DNA of 64,000 nt from Paenibacillus cellulosilyticus. Lineage in GTDB: Bacteria > Bacillota > Bacilli > Paenibacillales > Paenibacillaceae. The DNA is taken from positions 20,948 to 84,947 of the forward strand of contig NZ_QGTQ01000027.1 in the NCBI RefSeq assembly GCF_003182255.1. Reading direction: 5' to 3'. Every line of letters starts with the position of its first letter. The first letter of the stretch is position 1. Positions 18,231 through 27,379 of the stretch are shown piece after piece. The notes under the pieces are model-generated. The model searched no databases, was not told where the DNA came from, and saw only the letters and a list, made by a program, of their open reading frames with translations. A program made the translations under genes and the position numbers.

Positions 18231-18659
18231 ATGGGCAACGATTGGGAAGATTGGAGTTCACAGCCTGAAGAAGAATCGAACCATCATCATCCGCGCCGTA
18301 CGGTATGGAGAAGACGCAAGCGGCGGGATGATGCGGAATTTTCGGCTGAAGCAGGAGCATTTCCAAGTTATACGGGCTATTTGCCAGATGCGCACAAGCG
18401 CCACGAAGCACATGTATATCAAGAAACGACGCGAAGGTCATCGTCAACGGCTTCATCTACAGTCGGATGGGTCGGCCTTATATTCGCCATTGCTTCTTGG
18501 TTTCTGTGGCCGGTTATTATGGGACCGACTGCAGCTGCACTAGGCTTGTACGCATTCAGTACAGGCAGTCGGGCGCTTGGCATATGGGCCATGACGCTTG
18601 GTATTATTGCGGCTGCTGTCTATCTAGTGCTCATACCGATCTATATGGCAGCCCGATGA
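18231..18659 (+). CDS. Small membrane protein of unknown function
   Basis: A 142-aa product with a polar, Arg/His-rich first 75 residues (HHHPRRTVWRRRKRR) followed by two or three hydrophobic segments (VGWVGLIFAIASWFLWPVIMG, then ALGLYAF and LGIIAAAVYLVLIPIYM). The C-terminal hydrophobic part resembles DUF4190-type membrane tails, but I do not recognise the protein. ATG is behind GAAGAGGTGAC, 6 bp after the DUF1540 gene, so the two are probably co-transcribed. A terminator follows 8 bp after the stop. Confidence 0.75.
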   Translation: MGNDWEDWSSQPEEESNHHHPRRTVWRRRKRRDDAEFSAEAGAFPSYTGYLPDAHKRHEAHVYQETTRRSSSTASSTVGWVGLIFAIASWFLWPVIMGPTAAALGLYAFSTGSRALGIWAMTLGIIAAAVYLVLIPIYMAAR

Positions 18660-18667
18660 ATGTAACG

Positions 18668-18705
18668 AAGCCGGTGTTTCCGATTATCGGAAATATCGGC
18701 TTTTT
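18668..18705 (+). terminator. Intrinsic terminator
   Basis: AAGCCG-gtg-TTTCCGAT pairs with ATCGGAAA-tat-CGGCTT, followed by TTTTT. Confidence 0.85.
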
Positions 18706-18831
18706 GTCGAAATCGGACTTTAAGCGGATATAGTTAGGACTGGCGAACTGTGCCGAAACCATGTAGAATAATATCGAAACATGCGTAGGTATCATTTTAT
18801 AACAAATTACTTGGACATCGGGAGAGATCAT

Positions 18832-19530
18832 ATGAGTATCGATCCACGTACTATGGCGACCCTGCTGAAGATGCAATGGACGAGTCAAACAAGCGGCGAT
18901 TATGCAGCATCGCCTTTCACTGCCGTAACAGGCGACGGTGATTCTACAATATTTGACACATTACTGTCGCAATATATGTCAGGAGCAAGCATTGATACTT
19001 CGGACTTGTCGACGTATACATCGCTCGCATCACTTGGACTCGGTGACAATATCGTACCGCCAATTGCAGGTCTTGATGATTTGATGTACGCTTCGCTTCA
19101 ACAACAGTCGGGCGCTACGGCTTCCTCGACGGAGTATGATACATACATTAATGAAGCTGCAGCGAAGTATGGCATCGATCCATCACTCATACGTGCGGTT
19201 ATCCAAACAGAGTCGTCCTTCAACTCGAACGCCGTTTCTTCTGCTGGGGCGAAGGGCTTAATGCAGCTTATGGACGGCACGGCAAGAAGTCTTGGCGTAA
19301 ACAATTCATTTGATCCAGCGCAAAATATAGAAGGAGGCACGAAGTATCTGGCCTCACTGCTGGACAAATATAACGGCAATGAAGCAGTGGCACTCGCTGC
19401 TTACAACGCTGGCCCAGGACGCGTAGACCGTTTACAGATCTCAACGAACGAGCAGCTCCAAGCGATGGCGTCATCGCTCCCAGTCGAGACCCAACGTTAC
19501 GTAGCAAAAGTGCTGGCTGCTAAGTCGTAA
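18832..19530 (+). CDS. Lytic transglycosylase, SLT domain
   Basis: The 232-aa product ends in a classical soluble lytic transglycosylase domain (about residues 105-230) that cleaves the MurNAc-GlcNAc bond of peptidoglycan. Seen are [19 protein letters not shown] with the catalytic Glu in ESSF, then AKGLMQLM and the [11 protein letters not shown] motif. The first 100 residues are low-complexity, rich in S, T, D and G, and lack an obvious signal peptide, which is unusual for a wall enzyme; export may use another route. The ATG at 18832 has GGGAGAG 7 bp ahead and is preferred to 18781. Confidence 0.88.
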   Translation: MSIDPRTMATLLKMQWTSQTSGDYAASPFTAVTGDGDSTIFDTLLSQYMSGASIDTSDLSTYTSLASLGLGDNIVPPIAGLDDLMYASLQQQSGATASSTEYDTYINEAAAKYGIDPSLIRAVIQTESSFNSNAVSSAGAKGLMQLMDGTARSLGVNNSFDPAQNIEGGTKYLASLLDKYNGNEAVALAAYNAGPGRVDRLQISTNEQLQAMASSLPVETQRYVAKVLAAKS

Positions 19531-19570
19531 AAAGACGAACTTTCTTACACTAATATTTTCAATTCGTCGG

Positions 19571-19595
19571 AAGGCTCCGTGAGGAGCCTTTCTTG
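19571..19595 (+). terminator. Terminator of the transglycosylase gene
   Basis: Perfect 8-bp stem AAGGCTCC-gtga-GGAGCCTT followed by TCTT. Confidence 0.8.
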
Positions 19596-19636
19596 ATTTA
19601 TAAGTATCTTTTCTTCCTTTATTTACAACACAATAA

Positions 19637-19783
19637 GTAAGCTGTGCCCATAAGGGCACGCGAGTCCCGCCACCTAAGTATGCGACCGCACCTCTGCTCA
19701 TCCCACGTTTTTCCTTCCGGGGTCCAGGGAACGGGAGTCCCATGGGGTCCTCCCTAGCAGGGAGGATTTAGGTGGGTAGAAAT
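19637..19783 (+). repeat. Dispersed repeat B, copy B1
   Basis: About 147 bp. It contains the hairpin GTGCCCATAAGGGCAC, then TCCGGGGTCCAGGG, ACGGGAGTCCCATGG and CCTCCCTAGCAGGGAGG, closing with ATTTAGGTGGGTAGAA. The other long copies are at 61668 and 63824. This copy fills most of the 322-bp gap between the transglycosylase and nifZ. Confidence 0.8.
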
Positions 19784-19822
19784 TTTAGATTGTAGAACTT
19801 TATAAAGAAAACAACGGGGTTA

Positions 19823-19839
19823 TAGGGGCGGAGCCCCTA
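19823..19839 (+). promoter_or_regulatory. Hairpin abutting the nifZ ribosome-binding site
   Basis: TAGGGGC-gga-GCCCCTA is a perfect 7-bp stem whose last base is the first base of AAGGAGG (19839-19845). A similar module, AAGGGCGCAGCCCTT, follows the B2 copy near 61904, so this is probably a portable part of that repeat. An effect on nifZ translation is possible but not shown. Confidence 0.4.
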
Positions 19840-19852
19840 AGGAGGCATTGCC

Positions 19853-21007
19853 ATGCATTATTTCGATCACTGTGCTTCAACGCCGCCACGCGAAGAAGTC
19901 ATTCAGACGCTCGCGGAAGTGATGCGCATTCATTATGCGAATCCATCTTCCATTCATCAGGCTGGTGCCGAAGCTGGTCAGTTGATTGAGCGTTCGAGAG
20001 GGCTTATCGCGAAGCTATTCAAGACGAAGCCAGAGGAATGGGTATTCACGTCGGGAGGAACGGAGAGCAATAACCTCGCAATTCGAGGTGTGGCCAAACA
20101 GTTTGCAAGCCGCGGGAAGCATTTGATTACGACGATGGTGGAGCATGCCTCCGTGTACGAAACGTTCCAGCAATTAGAGCAGGACGGCTATAACGTTACG
20201 TATTTGCCGGTGGATGAGCGGGGGGTTGTGTCAATCGAGGCGCTGAAAGCGGCGCTAACGGATGAGACGATTCTCGTGAGCATCATGCATGTGAATAACG
20301 AGAACGGTGCTATTCAACCGATTGCTGAGATTGGCCGATTGCTGAAGGAGTATCCGAAAACACTGTTCCACGTGGATGCTGTACAAAGTATTGGCAAGCT
20401 GCCAATTGAATTGACAAGCTGGGGCATCGATCTTCTGTCGGGTTCGGCTCACAAGGTGCGAGGACCAAAAGGGGTTGGCATTGTATACATTCGAAGCGGG
20501 CTATCTATTGCGCCGTTGCTCACTGGCGGTGAACAGGAGCGTGCGCTGCGTGCAGGCACGTCGAACACTCCGGCAATCGTTGCATCAGCAAAGGCGTTCC
20601 GAATGGCGATGGAAGCGGCAGAGAACCATAACAAGCAATGGACCTTGCTTCGCAATCAATTAATTGATCGGCTATCTCAAATACCGGAGTTAATCGTGAA
20701 CAGCAGCAAGGACTCACGCCACTCGGCTCCACATATCGTTCATTTCAGCTACCCTGGGATGAAACCGGAGGTAATGGTTCATGCGCTGGAGAAGCTAGGA
20801 TTTGTCGTCTCGACCAAATCGGCTTGCTCCTCCAAGGATGACAAACCATCGCGTGTTATTTTGGCGATGTCGGGTGATGCAAGACGTGCGGCCAGCGGGA
20901 TCAGAATCAGCTTTGGGGACGAGCATACGGCAAGTGATGTGGAGCAGCTTGCAGATGCCATTGGGCGTACAGTAGCTGATTTGAAGCCAATGGAGAGGAG
21001 AATTTAA
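19853..21007 (+). CDS. nifZ: Cysteine desulfurase, NifZ type
   Basis: The 384-aa enzyme is a class V aminotransferase-fold, PLP-dependent desulfurase that removes sulfur from cysteine as a persulfide. Seen are MHYFDHCASTPPREE, TSGGTESNN, HVDAVQSIGK, the PLP lysine in SGSAHKVRGPKG, and the catalytic cysteine in STKSACSSKDD. Pairing with thiI immediately downstream (no gap) is the Bacillus nifZ-thiI arrangement, in which the desulfurase charges ThiI for 4-thiouridine in tRNA. It is therefore not assigned to Fe-S cluster assembly. ATG behind AAGGAGG. Confidence 0.92.
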   Translation: MHYFDHCASTPPREEVIQTLAEVMRIHYANPSSIHQAGAEAGQLIERSRGLIAKLFKTKPEEWVFTSGGTESNNLAIRGVAKQFASRGKHLITTMVEHASVYETFQQLEQDGYNVTYLPVDERGVVSIEALKAALTDETILVSIMHVNNENGAIQPIAEIGRLLKEYPKTLFHVDAVQSIGKLPIELTSWGIDLLSGSAHKVRGPKGVGIVYIRSGLSIAPLLTGGEQERALRAGTSNTPAIVASAKAFRMAMEAAENHNKQWTLLRNQLIDRLSQIPELIVNSSKDSRHSAPHIVHFSYPGMKPEVMVHALEKLGFVVSTKSACSSKDDKPSRVILAMSGDARRAASGIRISFGDEHTASDVEQLADAIGRTVADLKPMERRI

Positions 21008-22282
21008 TTGTCGTCAACAATGAGATCAGGATCTTTGAACGAAGATCAACATCACTCTGCTTATGATATGGTATTACTGCGTCTAGGCAGTGAAATTACG
21101 GTGAAGGGGAAAAACCGTCATCGGTTCGAGCAAGTGCTCGCGGATCATGTACGCAAAGCATTGCGTCCATTTGAGCGGGTAGTCGTACAGCATACGTACG
21201 GCAGACTGTATGTGATGCTTAATGAGCATCCATACGAGGAGGTAGCAGCTGCGCTGCGTGACGTATTCGGCCTTGTCTCATTCAGTCCGGTTAAGAAGGC
21301 GGAAGCGGAACTGGATGCGATTCGTGATACTGCATTGGCTGTATTCAGAGCGAATAAAGGACCGAAGAGCACATTCAAAGTAACGGTTAAACGCGGCTGG
21401 AAGCAATTCCCCCATAATTCGATGGAAATGAACCATCAGGTTGCTTCGCATGTCCTGCGTGAAACACCGGAGCTGAAGGTAGATATTCGTAATCCCGACG
21501 TGGAGCTTCGTGTGGATATCCAACAGGGCGCGGCATATGTGTACTGTGACGTCGAGCAAGGAGCAGGTGGTTTCCCTTACGGTGCGAACGGCAAAGCGCT
21601 GCTGCTGCTTTCTGGCGGCATTGACAGCCCCGTAGCCGGATGGCTTGGCATGCGGAAGGGTTTGACGCTCGAAGCTGTTCATTTCCACTCCTATCCGTTT
21701 ACAAGCGAGCAAGCGAAGGAGAAAGTTGTCACGCTCTCGAAGCGGCTGCTTCATTATACGAATGGCAAGTTCAAGCTGCATCTCGTGCCGTTCACCGATA
21801 TTCAGACGAGCTTTGCTCAAGCTGGCCAGGAACGGCTTATCATTACGTTGATGCGGCGCGCAATGCTTCGCATTACAGAAATGATTGCAGAGCGCGAAAG
21901 TGCCCATGCGATCGTGACGGGCGACAGCCTTGGTCAAGTCGCCAGCCAGACGCTCGGCAGCATGAACGTTATCGGACGAGCTACAGATCTGCCGCTTCTG
22001 CGGCCGCTCGTTATGATGGACAAAGTCGATATCATTCGAATCGCGGAGCAGATCGGCACGTATGAGACGAGCATTTTGCCTTATGAGGATTGCTGTACCT
22101 TGTTCGTACCGAAGTCGCCAACGACGAATCCGAATCTAGAATCGGTCGAGAAAGCGGAAGCGACGATCGACAACCTTGATGAGATGATCGCTCTCGCCGT
22201 TAAGAATACGGTAACTGTCGTTTTGAAGCAGGATGAGGCCGAGAAAAAGGCAGCAGAAACAGCAGAAGACCGCTGGTTCTAA
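21008..22282 (+). CDS. thiI: tRNA 4-thiouridine synthetase ThiI
   Basis: The 424-aa protein adenylates U8 of tRNA and transfers sulfur to it, and may also feed thiamine synthesis. An N-terminal ferredoxin-like region (LLRLGSEITVKGKNRHRFE) is followed by a THUMP domain and then the PP-loop ATPase signature LLLLSGGIDSPVAGW. No extra rhodanese domain is present, as in Bacillus. The start is TTG at 21008, directly after the nifZ stop, with GGAGAGGAG 6-7 bp upstream; an ATG at 21020 is an alternative. It ends at a bidirectional terminator. Confidence 0.95.
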   Translation: MSSTMRSGSLNEDQHHSAYDMVLLRLGSEITVKGKNRHRFEQVLADHVRKALRPFERVVVQHTYGRLYVMLNEHPYEEVAAALRDVFGLVSFSPVKKAEAELDAIRDTALAVFRANKGPKSTFKVTVKRGWKQFPHNSMEMNHQVASHVLRETPELKVDIRNPDVELRVDIQQGAAYVYCDVEQGAGGFPYGANGKALLLLSGGIDSPVAGWLGMRKGLTLEAVHFHSYPFTSEQAKEKVVTLSKRLLHYTNGKFKLHLVPFTDIQTSFAQAGQERLIITLMRRAMLRITEMIAERESAHAIVTGDSLGQVASQTLGSMNVIGRATDLPLLRPLVMMDKVDIIRIAEQIGTYETSILPYEDCCTLFVPKSPTTNPNLESVEKAEATIDNLDEMIALAVKNTVTVVLKQDEAEKKAAETAEDRWF

Positions 22283-22305
22283 ATTAACCTTTACAATAAT
22301 GATAA

Positions 22306-22334
22306 AACAGGGACTCCTAAGCGGAGTCCCTGTT
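22306..22334. terminator. Bidirectional terminator between thiI and terC
   Basis: Perfect 12-bp stem AACAGGGACTCC-taagc-GGAGTCCCTGTT. Most of one arm is inside the last codons and stop of the convergent terC gene, so this hairpin is partly coding. T-runs are weak on both sides. Confidence 0.7.
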
Positions 22335-23042
22335 GCTTATAACGGCTTGCTTACTCGTACGCTGCTTCCGTCTGCGTTTGAAGTTGTTTGTTGCCATACC
22401 TGCAACGACAACCAATAAGATACACAATGCAATAAAGCCCCAAAAAATCCACGCGCTTTGATCGAAGAAAGATTTGAGTTTCTCTTCATGGGTAATCATC
22501 TTAGCCGCGGTATAAGCGAGTACGCCGGAGCCGACGTATACAATCCATGGGAATCGATTAATGAGACGGATAAACAAAGTGCTTCCCCATACGACGATCG
22601 GAATGCTGATGAGGAGTCCGAGAATAACGAGCAAGTCGTTGCCGTGTGCCGCACCTGCTACTGCGATAACGTTATCCAGCCCCATTGCGGCATCTGCGAT
22701 AATAATGGTCCGAATCGACTGCCAGAGCGTGCTTCCGGCTTTGATATTATCGTGGTCCTCTTCCTGCACCAGCAGCTTATAAGCGATGAATAAGAGCAGG
22801 ATGCCCCCAACGACTAGCAGCCAAGGAATTTCTAACAAATGGACAACGAGCAGCGTAGCGACTGCACGAATGACGACCGCGCCGATCGTTCCCCCGATGA
22901 CTGCCTTGCGCTGTTGTGCTGCAGGCAAATTCCGAGCGGCCATGCCAATGACGATTGCGTTATCACCTGCTAACACCAGGTCGATGAACACAATTTGCAG
23001 CAGAGCAGCAGCAAACGCCCACGATAAAATTTCCAGCTCCAT
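22317..23042 (-). CDS. TerC family integral membrane protein
   Basis: The 241-aa product has about seven membrane spans. It carries both acidic signatures of the TerC family: LVLAGDNAIVIGMA near residue 26 and DAAMGLDNVIAVAGAA in the second half, which in related proteins line a metal site. Bacillus TerC proteins export manganese alongside the secretion machinery; the ion here is an inference. The minus-strand ATG is preceded by GAGGAGGGC. The C-terminal tail is basic (FKRRRKQRTSK). No yybP-ykoY riboswitch is seen upstream. Confidence 0.9.
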   Translation of the reverse strand: MELEILSWAFAAALLQIVFIDLVLAGDNAIVIGMAARNLPAAQQRKAVIGGTIGAVVIRAVATLLVVHLLEIPWLLVVGGILLLFIAYKLLVQEEDHDNIKAGSTLWQSIRTIIIADAAMGLDNVIAVAGAAHGNDLLVILGLLISIPIVVWGSTLFIRLINRFPWIVYVGSGVLAYTAAKMITHEEKLKSFFDQSAWIFWGFIALCILLVVVAGMATNNFKRRRKQRTSKQAVISNRDSA

Positions 23043-23152
23043 TTCAATAAGCCCTCCTCATGCGTTCAACTATTTCTCCTTACGGACGAATGAAGACATA
23101 CGTTTCAACCAAAATTGTGAACATATTTGTACAGGCTTGGACATACCTCTGA

Positions 23153-23390
23153 TTAAGCGGATGCTTTCTCAAGGAAGTTAGCAAATTGCTAAGCGTATGC
23201 TTTCGAAGCAAGCAATTTGCTTGCAGGCAGTGGTGTCGAAGAAGTTAGCAAATTGCTAAGCGTATGCTTTCGAAGCAAGCAATTTGCTTGCAGGCAGTAT
23301 CACAAGGATGTTAGCAAATTGCTAAGCGTATGCTTTCGTAGTGAGCAATTTGCTCGCAGGTAGTATCTCAATGTAGTTAGCAAATTGCTT
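23153..23390. repeat. Tandem palindrome array upstream of terC-like gene
   Basis: Units of 66-67 bp start at 23177, 23244 and 23310 with a fourth partial at 23376, and a degenerate fragment precedes them. Each contains the palindrome TTAGCAAATTGCTAA and a second one, GCAAGCAATTTGCTTGC, whose cores are also complementary to each other. In the third unit the second palindrome reads GTGAGCAATTTGCTCGC, with changes on both arms that keep pairing. The last partial copy ends 2 bp before the AAGGAG of the downstream gene. Confidence 0.8.
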
Positions 23391-23404
23391 TAAGGAGTGT
23401 GTAC

Positions 23405-24088
23405 ATGTTGGATAGCCTACTCGTATTTATGCAGATCGTCCTCATTAATATGCTGCTTAGCGGCGATAATGCCGTCGTCATCGCGATGGCGAGCAATGGG
23501 CTGCCTAATGCCCAGCGGAAAAAAGCCGTATGGTGGGGGAGCGCTGCAGCTGTACTGCTTCGCTGTATATTGACGGTTGCGGCGGTCGCGCTGCTTCAAA
23601 TTCCATACCTGCAGGCGACAGGCGCACTACTGCTTGGCATGATTGCCGTAAAGCTGTTCCGTGACGCGTTTAATGGCGATGAGGCGGACATGCTGGGCAA
23701 TGGCGGCCGTAAACGCTCGGTCTCGCTTATAACGGCAATCCGTACGATCGTCGCGGCCGATTTTATTATGAGCTTGGACAATGTGCTCGCAATTGCGGCG
23801 ATTGCTGATGGCGAACCGGTGCTGCTCATTCTCGGTATTGTTGCCAGCATTCCGATCATCATATGGGGCAGCCATTTTGTAGGGGCGCTGCTTCGAAAGT
23901 TTCCTCCACTGGTGTATGTTGGGGCTGCGCTGCTCGGCTACGCGGCTGGTGAAATGCTGGTAAGCGATCCAGGATTAAATAAGTTGTTTCACAGCACGTC
24001 AACTTTGCATGAGGCTGTTCCGTTGTTCTGCATCCCACTGGTTATCATTATAGGACTCATTGGCAGGCCTAAACTTCGTACGCATTAA
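23405..24088 (+). CDS. TerC family integral membrane protein (second paralogue)
   Basis: The 227-aa protein is a paralogue of the preceding divergent gene, with the same signatures, NMLLSGDNAVVIAMASNG and DFIMSLDNVLAIAAI, and about seven spans. The ATG at 23405 is 7 bp from AAGGAG, better than the GTG at 23399. The two terC genes are divergent across a gap that holds the tandem palindrome array, suggesting duplication followed by repeat insertion or shared regulation. A metal-export role is likely from the family only. A terminator follows. Confidence 0.88.
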   Translation: MLDSLLVFMQIVLINMLLSGDNAVVIAMASNGLPNAQRKKAVWWGSAAAVLLRCILTVAAVALLQIPYLQATGALLLGMIAVKLFRDAFNGDEADMLGNGGRKRSVSLITAIRTIVAADFIMSLDNVLAIAAIADGEPVLLILGIVASIPIIIWGSHFVGALLRKFPPLVYVGAALLGYAAGEMLVSDPGLNKLFHSTSTLHEAVPLFCIPLVIIIGLIGRPKLRTH

Positions 24089-24104
24089 TCGGGCATAAAG
24101 ATCG

Positions 24105-24154
24105 TGTCGGCTGCATCTGACTCTGCGGAGCGGATGAGCCGACATTTTCTTTTT
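24105..24154 (+). terminator. Terminator of the second terC gene
   Basis: TGTCGGCT (24105-24112) pairs with AGCCGACA (24137-24144), followed by TTTTCTTTTT. Confidence 0.8.
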
Positions 24155-24302
24155 ACAATCAACCTGTGGTTTACACTGGTTTTTTATGCTCAGTTCTATT
24201 ACACTAGAGGTTGCGAGAAGTGACGGGATCGTGTCGTCTTTCGTCGAAAGAGATTGGCGGCGATACAGATACCGATTGTAACCGGAACGATCGGGGGGAA
24301 TC

Positions 24303-24791
24303 ATGTTGTCTAAACAGCATTATGCAGGTATCGCTCTGCTTGGAGCAGGGCTTGTCATTCTGCTTGGCAAAGCAGGCTTTTTCAGCTTTATCGGCAGTAT
24401 ACTGTGGCCAGTCGTACTGCTCATCGCAGGCATTCTGCTGCACGTGCTTTACTTCGGGAGAATGCTTCCAACAGTCGCGCTTGTGCCAGCAGGGACGCTT
24501 TCAGTCTACGGACTGTTATTTCTGTTCTGCAGTGTGTTCGGGTGGTCGTTTTTTCAACACTTGTGGCCGTTGGTACTGTTTGGCCCGGCAGCGGGATTGT
24601 ATGAATATTACGCCTTCGAACCATTTAAGCCTCGCCTTGCACTGCAGCTAGCCGTTGGCTTGGGGGCTGTGACGGTCGTTGCGTTTGGTTTCATCCTCAT
24701 TACAAGCTGGAGCATCTATGTCATCGGGCTTGTACTGATTGGAGCAGGCTTGTGGCTGACGGTAGGGCGCGGCCGCAAGTCACGTTGGTAG
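24303..24791 (+). CDS. Small polytopic membrane protein, unknown function
   Basis: A 162-aa hydrophobic protein with about five to six short membrane segments, the first being GIALLGAGLVILLGKAG and the last SIYVIGLVLIGAGLWL, ending in a basic RGRKSRW tail. The repeated short hydrophobic pairs resemble the membrane part of LiaF/LiaI-like or DUF5668 proteins, but this is a weak resemblance and no function is assigned. ATG is behind GGGGGGAATC. It stands alone between the terC terminator and typA; no terminator is seen before typA, so read-through is possible. Confidence 0.7.
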   Translation: MLSKQHYAGIALLGAGLVILLGKAGFFSFIGSILWPVVLLIAGILLHVLYFGRMLPTVALVPAGTLSVYGLLFLFCSVFGWSFFQHLWPLVLFGPAAGLYEYYAFEPFKPRLALQLAVGLGAVTVVAFGFILITSWSIYVIGLVLIGAGLWLTVGRGRKSRW

Positions 24792-24858
24792 TGCCCGCCC
24801 CCTGCATTCGCACCCGGTAATAATATAGAACATAGACAAATTGGAGTGGATTAAGATC

Positions 24859-26706
24859 ATGAAAGAAAGACAGAACATCCGCAACATCGCGATTATTGCA
24901 CACGTTGACCACGGCAAGACAACGCTCGTAGACAAGCTGCTTCAGCAATCTGGTACGTTCCGTGACCATGAAGCGGTACAAGAGCGCGCGATGGACTCGA
25001 ACGATATCGAGCGGGAGCGCGGTATTACGATTTTGGCGAAAAATACGGCGATCAATTACAAAGAGTATCTGATCAACATCGTCGATACGCCAGGCCACGC
25101 CGACTTCGGCGGCGAAGTAGAACGTATTATGAAAATGGTTGACGGCGTATGTCTCGTTGTTGACTCCTTCGAGGGCTGTATGCCACAGACGAAATTCGTG
25201 CTCCGCAAAGCGCTCGAATCGAACCTGACACCAATCGTAGTTGTTAACAAAATCGACCGCCCGAACGCTCGTCCTGCAGAAGTAATCGACGAAGTGCTCG
25301 ATCTGTTCATCGAGCTTGGCGCTTCGGACGAGCAGCTTGACTTCCCAGTCGTATACGCTTCGGGACTTATGGGCACGTCGAGCTTGGAGCCGGAAGTAGA
25401 GAAGCAAGAAGAGAACATGCGCGCCCTGTACGATACGATTGTGGAGAAAATCCCATCGCCTACCGAAAGTGTAGAGGAGCCGCTGCAATTCCTCGTTACG
25501 CTGCTTGATTATAACGAATACCTGGGTCGTATCGCCGTTGGCCGCGTTAACCGCGGTGTAGTAAAGCAAGGTCAAGCCATTGCTGTTATGACGCGTGAAG
25601 GCGGCATTAAGCAAGCTCGCATCGAGAAGCTGTTTGGCTTCCACGGACTGAAACGTATCGAGGTTGAAGAAGCTGGCGCAGGTGACATCGTTGCAATCGC
25701 TGGTATTAAAGATATTAATATCGGCGAAACGCTCGCTGATCCAGCGAATCCAGAAGCGCTGCCTGTCCTGACGATCGATGAGCCGACGCTGCAAATGACG
25801 TTCCTCGTGAACAACAGCCCATTCGCAGGCCGCGAAGGTAAATGGGTAACATCCCGTAAGCTTCGCGAACGTCTGTACAAAGAGCTGGAGACGGACGTTG
25901 CGCTGCGCGTTGAGGATACGGACAGCCCGGACGCATTCATCGTTGCTGGTCGCGGTGAGCTGCACCTCGGTATTCTGATCGAGAACATGCGTCGTGAAGG
26001 TTTTGAGATGCAAGTGTCTAAGCCTGAAGTTATCGTTAAAGAAGTGGACGGCGTGAAATGCGAGCCGTACGAGCGACTGCTCATCGACGTACCAGAAGAG
26101 AGCATGGGCGCAGTAATGGAAAGTCTCGGAACGCGTAAAGCCGAGATGGTGAACATGATTAACAACGGTACAGGCCAAGTTCGCCTTGAATTCATCATGC
26201 CAGCTCGTGGTCTGATCGGCTATCGTACGAACTTCCTGACGATGACGCGCGGCTATGGCATTATGAACCATGCATTCGACAGCTTTGGTCCAGTTATCGC
26301 TTCTAATGTTGGCGGACGTCACCAAGGCGTACTCGTATCGAGCGAGAACGGCACGTCGACGTTCTATGGCATGCTGGGCGTTGAGGATCGCGGTATGCTG
26401 TTCCTTGAGCCAGGTACGGAAGTATACGAAGGCATGATCGTTGGCGAGCACAACCGCGACAACGACATTATCGTTAATATTTGTAAAGAAAAAGCGCTGA
26501 CGAACGTTCGTTCGGCTACGAAGGAAGATACGGTTAAGCTGAAAACGCCAATCCTGTTCTCTCTCGAGGCAGCGCTGGAGTACCTCAACGATGACGAATA
26601 TTGCGAAATCACACCGAAATCGGTTCGTCTTCGTAAGAAGATCCTGAACAAAAGCGAGCGCGAGCGTGCGGAGAAGCACCGCAAAATGGCGCAAGCCAAC
26701 GCGTAA
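24859..26706 (+). CDS. typA: Ribosome-associated GTPase TypA/BipA
   Basis: The 615-aa translational GTPase acts in ribosome assembly and stress adaptation. The G1 motif [10 protein letters not shown] lies at residues 14-23, followed by ERERGITI in switch I, DTPGHADF (G3) and NKIDRP (G4). EF-G-like domains and the BipA-specific C-terminal domain follow, with the family stretch [13 protein letters not shown]. The ATG at 24859 lies behind GGAGTGG; the TTG at 24841 overlaps that site and is rejected. It heads a ylaH-containing group as in Bacillus. Confidence 0.98.
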   Translation: MKERQNIRNIAIIAHVDHGKTTLVDKLLQQSGTFRDHEAVQERAMDSNDIERERGITILAKNTAINYKEYLINIVDTPGHADFGGEVERIMKMVDGVCLVVDSFEGCMPQTKFVLRKALESNLTPIVVVNKIDRPNARPAEVIDEVLDLFIELGASDEQLDFPVVYASGLMGTSSLEPEVEKQEENMRALYDTIVEKIPSPTESVEEPLQFLVTLLDYNEYLGRIAVGRVNRGVVKQGQAIAVMTREGGIKQARIEKLFGFHGLKRIEVEEAGAGDIVAIAGIKDINIGETLADPANPEALPVLTIDEPTLQMTFLVNNSPFAGREGKWVTSRKLRERLYKELETDVALRVEDTDSPDAFIVAGRGELHLGILIENMRREGFEMQVSKPEVIVKEVDGVKCEPYERLLIDVPEESMGAVMESLGTRKAEMVNMINNGTGQVRLEFIMPARGLIGYRTNFLTMTRGYGIMNHAFDSFGPVIASNVGGRHQGVLVSSENGTSTFYGMLGVEDRGMLFLEPGTEVYEGMIVGEHNRDNDIIVNICKEKALTNVRSATKEDTVKLKTPILFSLEAALEYLNDDEYCEITPKSVRLRKKILNKSERERAEKHRKMAQANA

Positions 26707-26739
26707 CGCTGTGAACGACGTTGAAGGAGGATTTGTACG

Positions 26740-27039
26740 ATGCAAGAATGGTTTAGCAACCATCCGCTCGTTACGTACGTCTTAATATTGGCGTGCATCA
26801 TTTACATCTTCAATGCGGTGTTTCGAGTCAAGCGACTGCCGATCCTCAAGGAAGTTCTTGCACACCTCGTCATGGCGATTGGAGCGTTCGTTCTGTACAT
26901 TCTTCAGGTCGATAAGCTGCCAATCATTCAATGCATGGCAGTGGCGATTCTCATGATGATGATGCTTCGTGGACGGCAGCTGTACGACAAGCTGCGCAGC
27001 AAGCGCAACGGAGACGTTAAGACAGATTCTAGCCAGTAA
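26740..27039 (+). CDS. ylaH: YlaH-like membrane protein
   Basis: A 99-aa protein with three hydrophobic segments (PLVTYVLILACIIYIFNAVF, VMAIGAFVLYILQV, MAVAILMMMML) and a basic C-terminus. Size, topology and position directly after typA match YlaH of Bacillus. Function is unknown. ATG is behind AAGGAGGA, 33 bp after the typA stop, so co-transcription with typA is likely. Confidence 0.85.
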   Translation: MQEWFSNHPLVTYVLILACIIYIFNAVFRVKRLPILKEVLAHLVMAIGAFVLYILQVDKLPIIQCMAVAILMMMMLRGRQLYDKLRSKRNGDVKTDSSQ

Positions 27040-27076
27040 CCATTAGCCTGTAATAGGCGAGGAGCGATGAGGTCAG

Positions 27077-27352
27077 ATGAAGCTGGAGGATGCTCTCTTC
27101 AATTGGCTGCAAATCGAACGTGTGGCGCAGGCGCGGCCCGACGATGAGGCCGCGCTTGATACACGAGATTTTTTCCTGCAAGTGCTTCGGGAGGATCACG
27201 GAATTAATCGAGTCCGTGTAACTTCCGAGGATGCGACGATGGTGTATGTGCGCATCGAGAAGGAGGAAGGCGGCACGAAGCTGTTTTTCTTCGATCGTGA
27301 GGCGGCAGACCAGCTGGTGAATGATGTCTATAATGATCGCTGTCAATCATGA
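27077..27352 (+). CDS. Small conserved-looking protein of unknown function
   Basis: A 91-aa soluble, acidic protein starting MKLEDALFNWLQIERVAQARP. It shows an alternating helix and strand pattern (RVRVTSEDATMVYVRIEKEE, then TKLFFFDREAADQLV) and no membrane segment. I do not recognise the family. ATG is preceded by GAGGAGCGATGAGG. Its stop is 28 bp before the start of the LCP gene, in the same direction, so it probably belongs to the typA-ylaH-LCP transcript. Confidence 0.7.
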   Translation: MKLEDALFNWLQIERVAQARPDDEAALDTRDFFLQVLREDHGINRVRVTSEDATMVYVRIEKEEGGTKLFFFDREAADQLVNDVYNDRCQS

Positions 27353-27379
27353 ATGACACATGGACAGAAGGTGATTACG

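Noticed and set aside
22900..23180. Manganese (yybP-ykoY) riboswitch upstream of the minus-strand terC gene
   Set aside because: Expected for some terC genes, but none of the conserved sequence blocks was found on either strand.
23153..23390. Possible CRISPR array
   Set aside because: The whole 66-bp unit repeats, so there are no unique spacers; no cas gene is present.
24721..26763. 680-codon open frame on the minus strand
   Set aside because: It is antisense to typA and arises from codon bias; it has no ribosome-binding site and its predicted protein has no recognisable domain.
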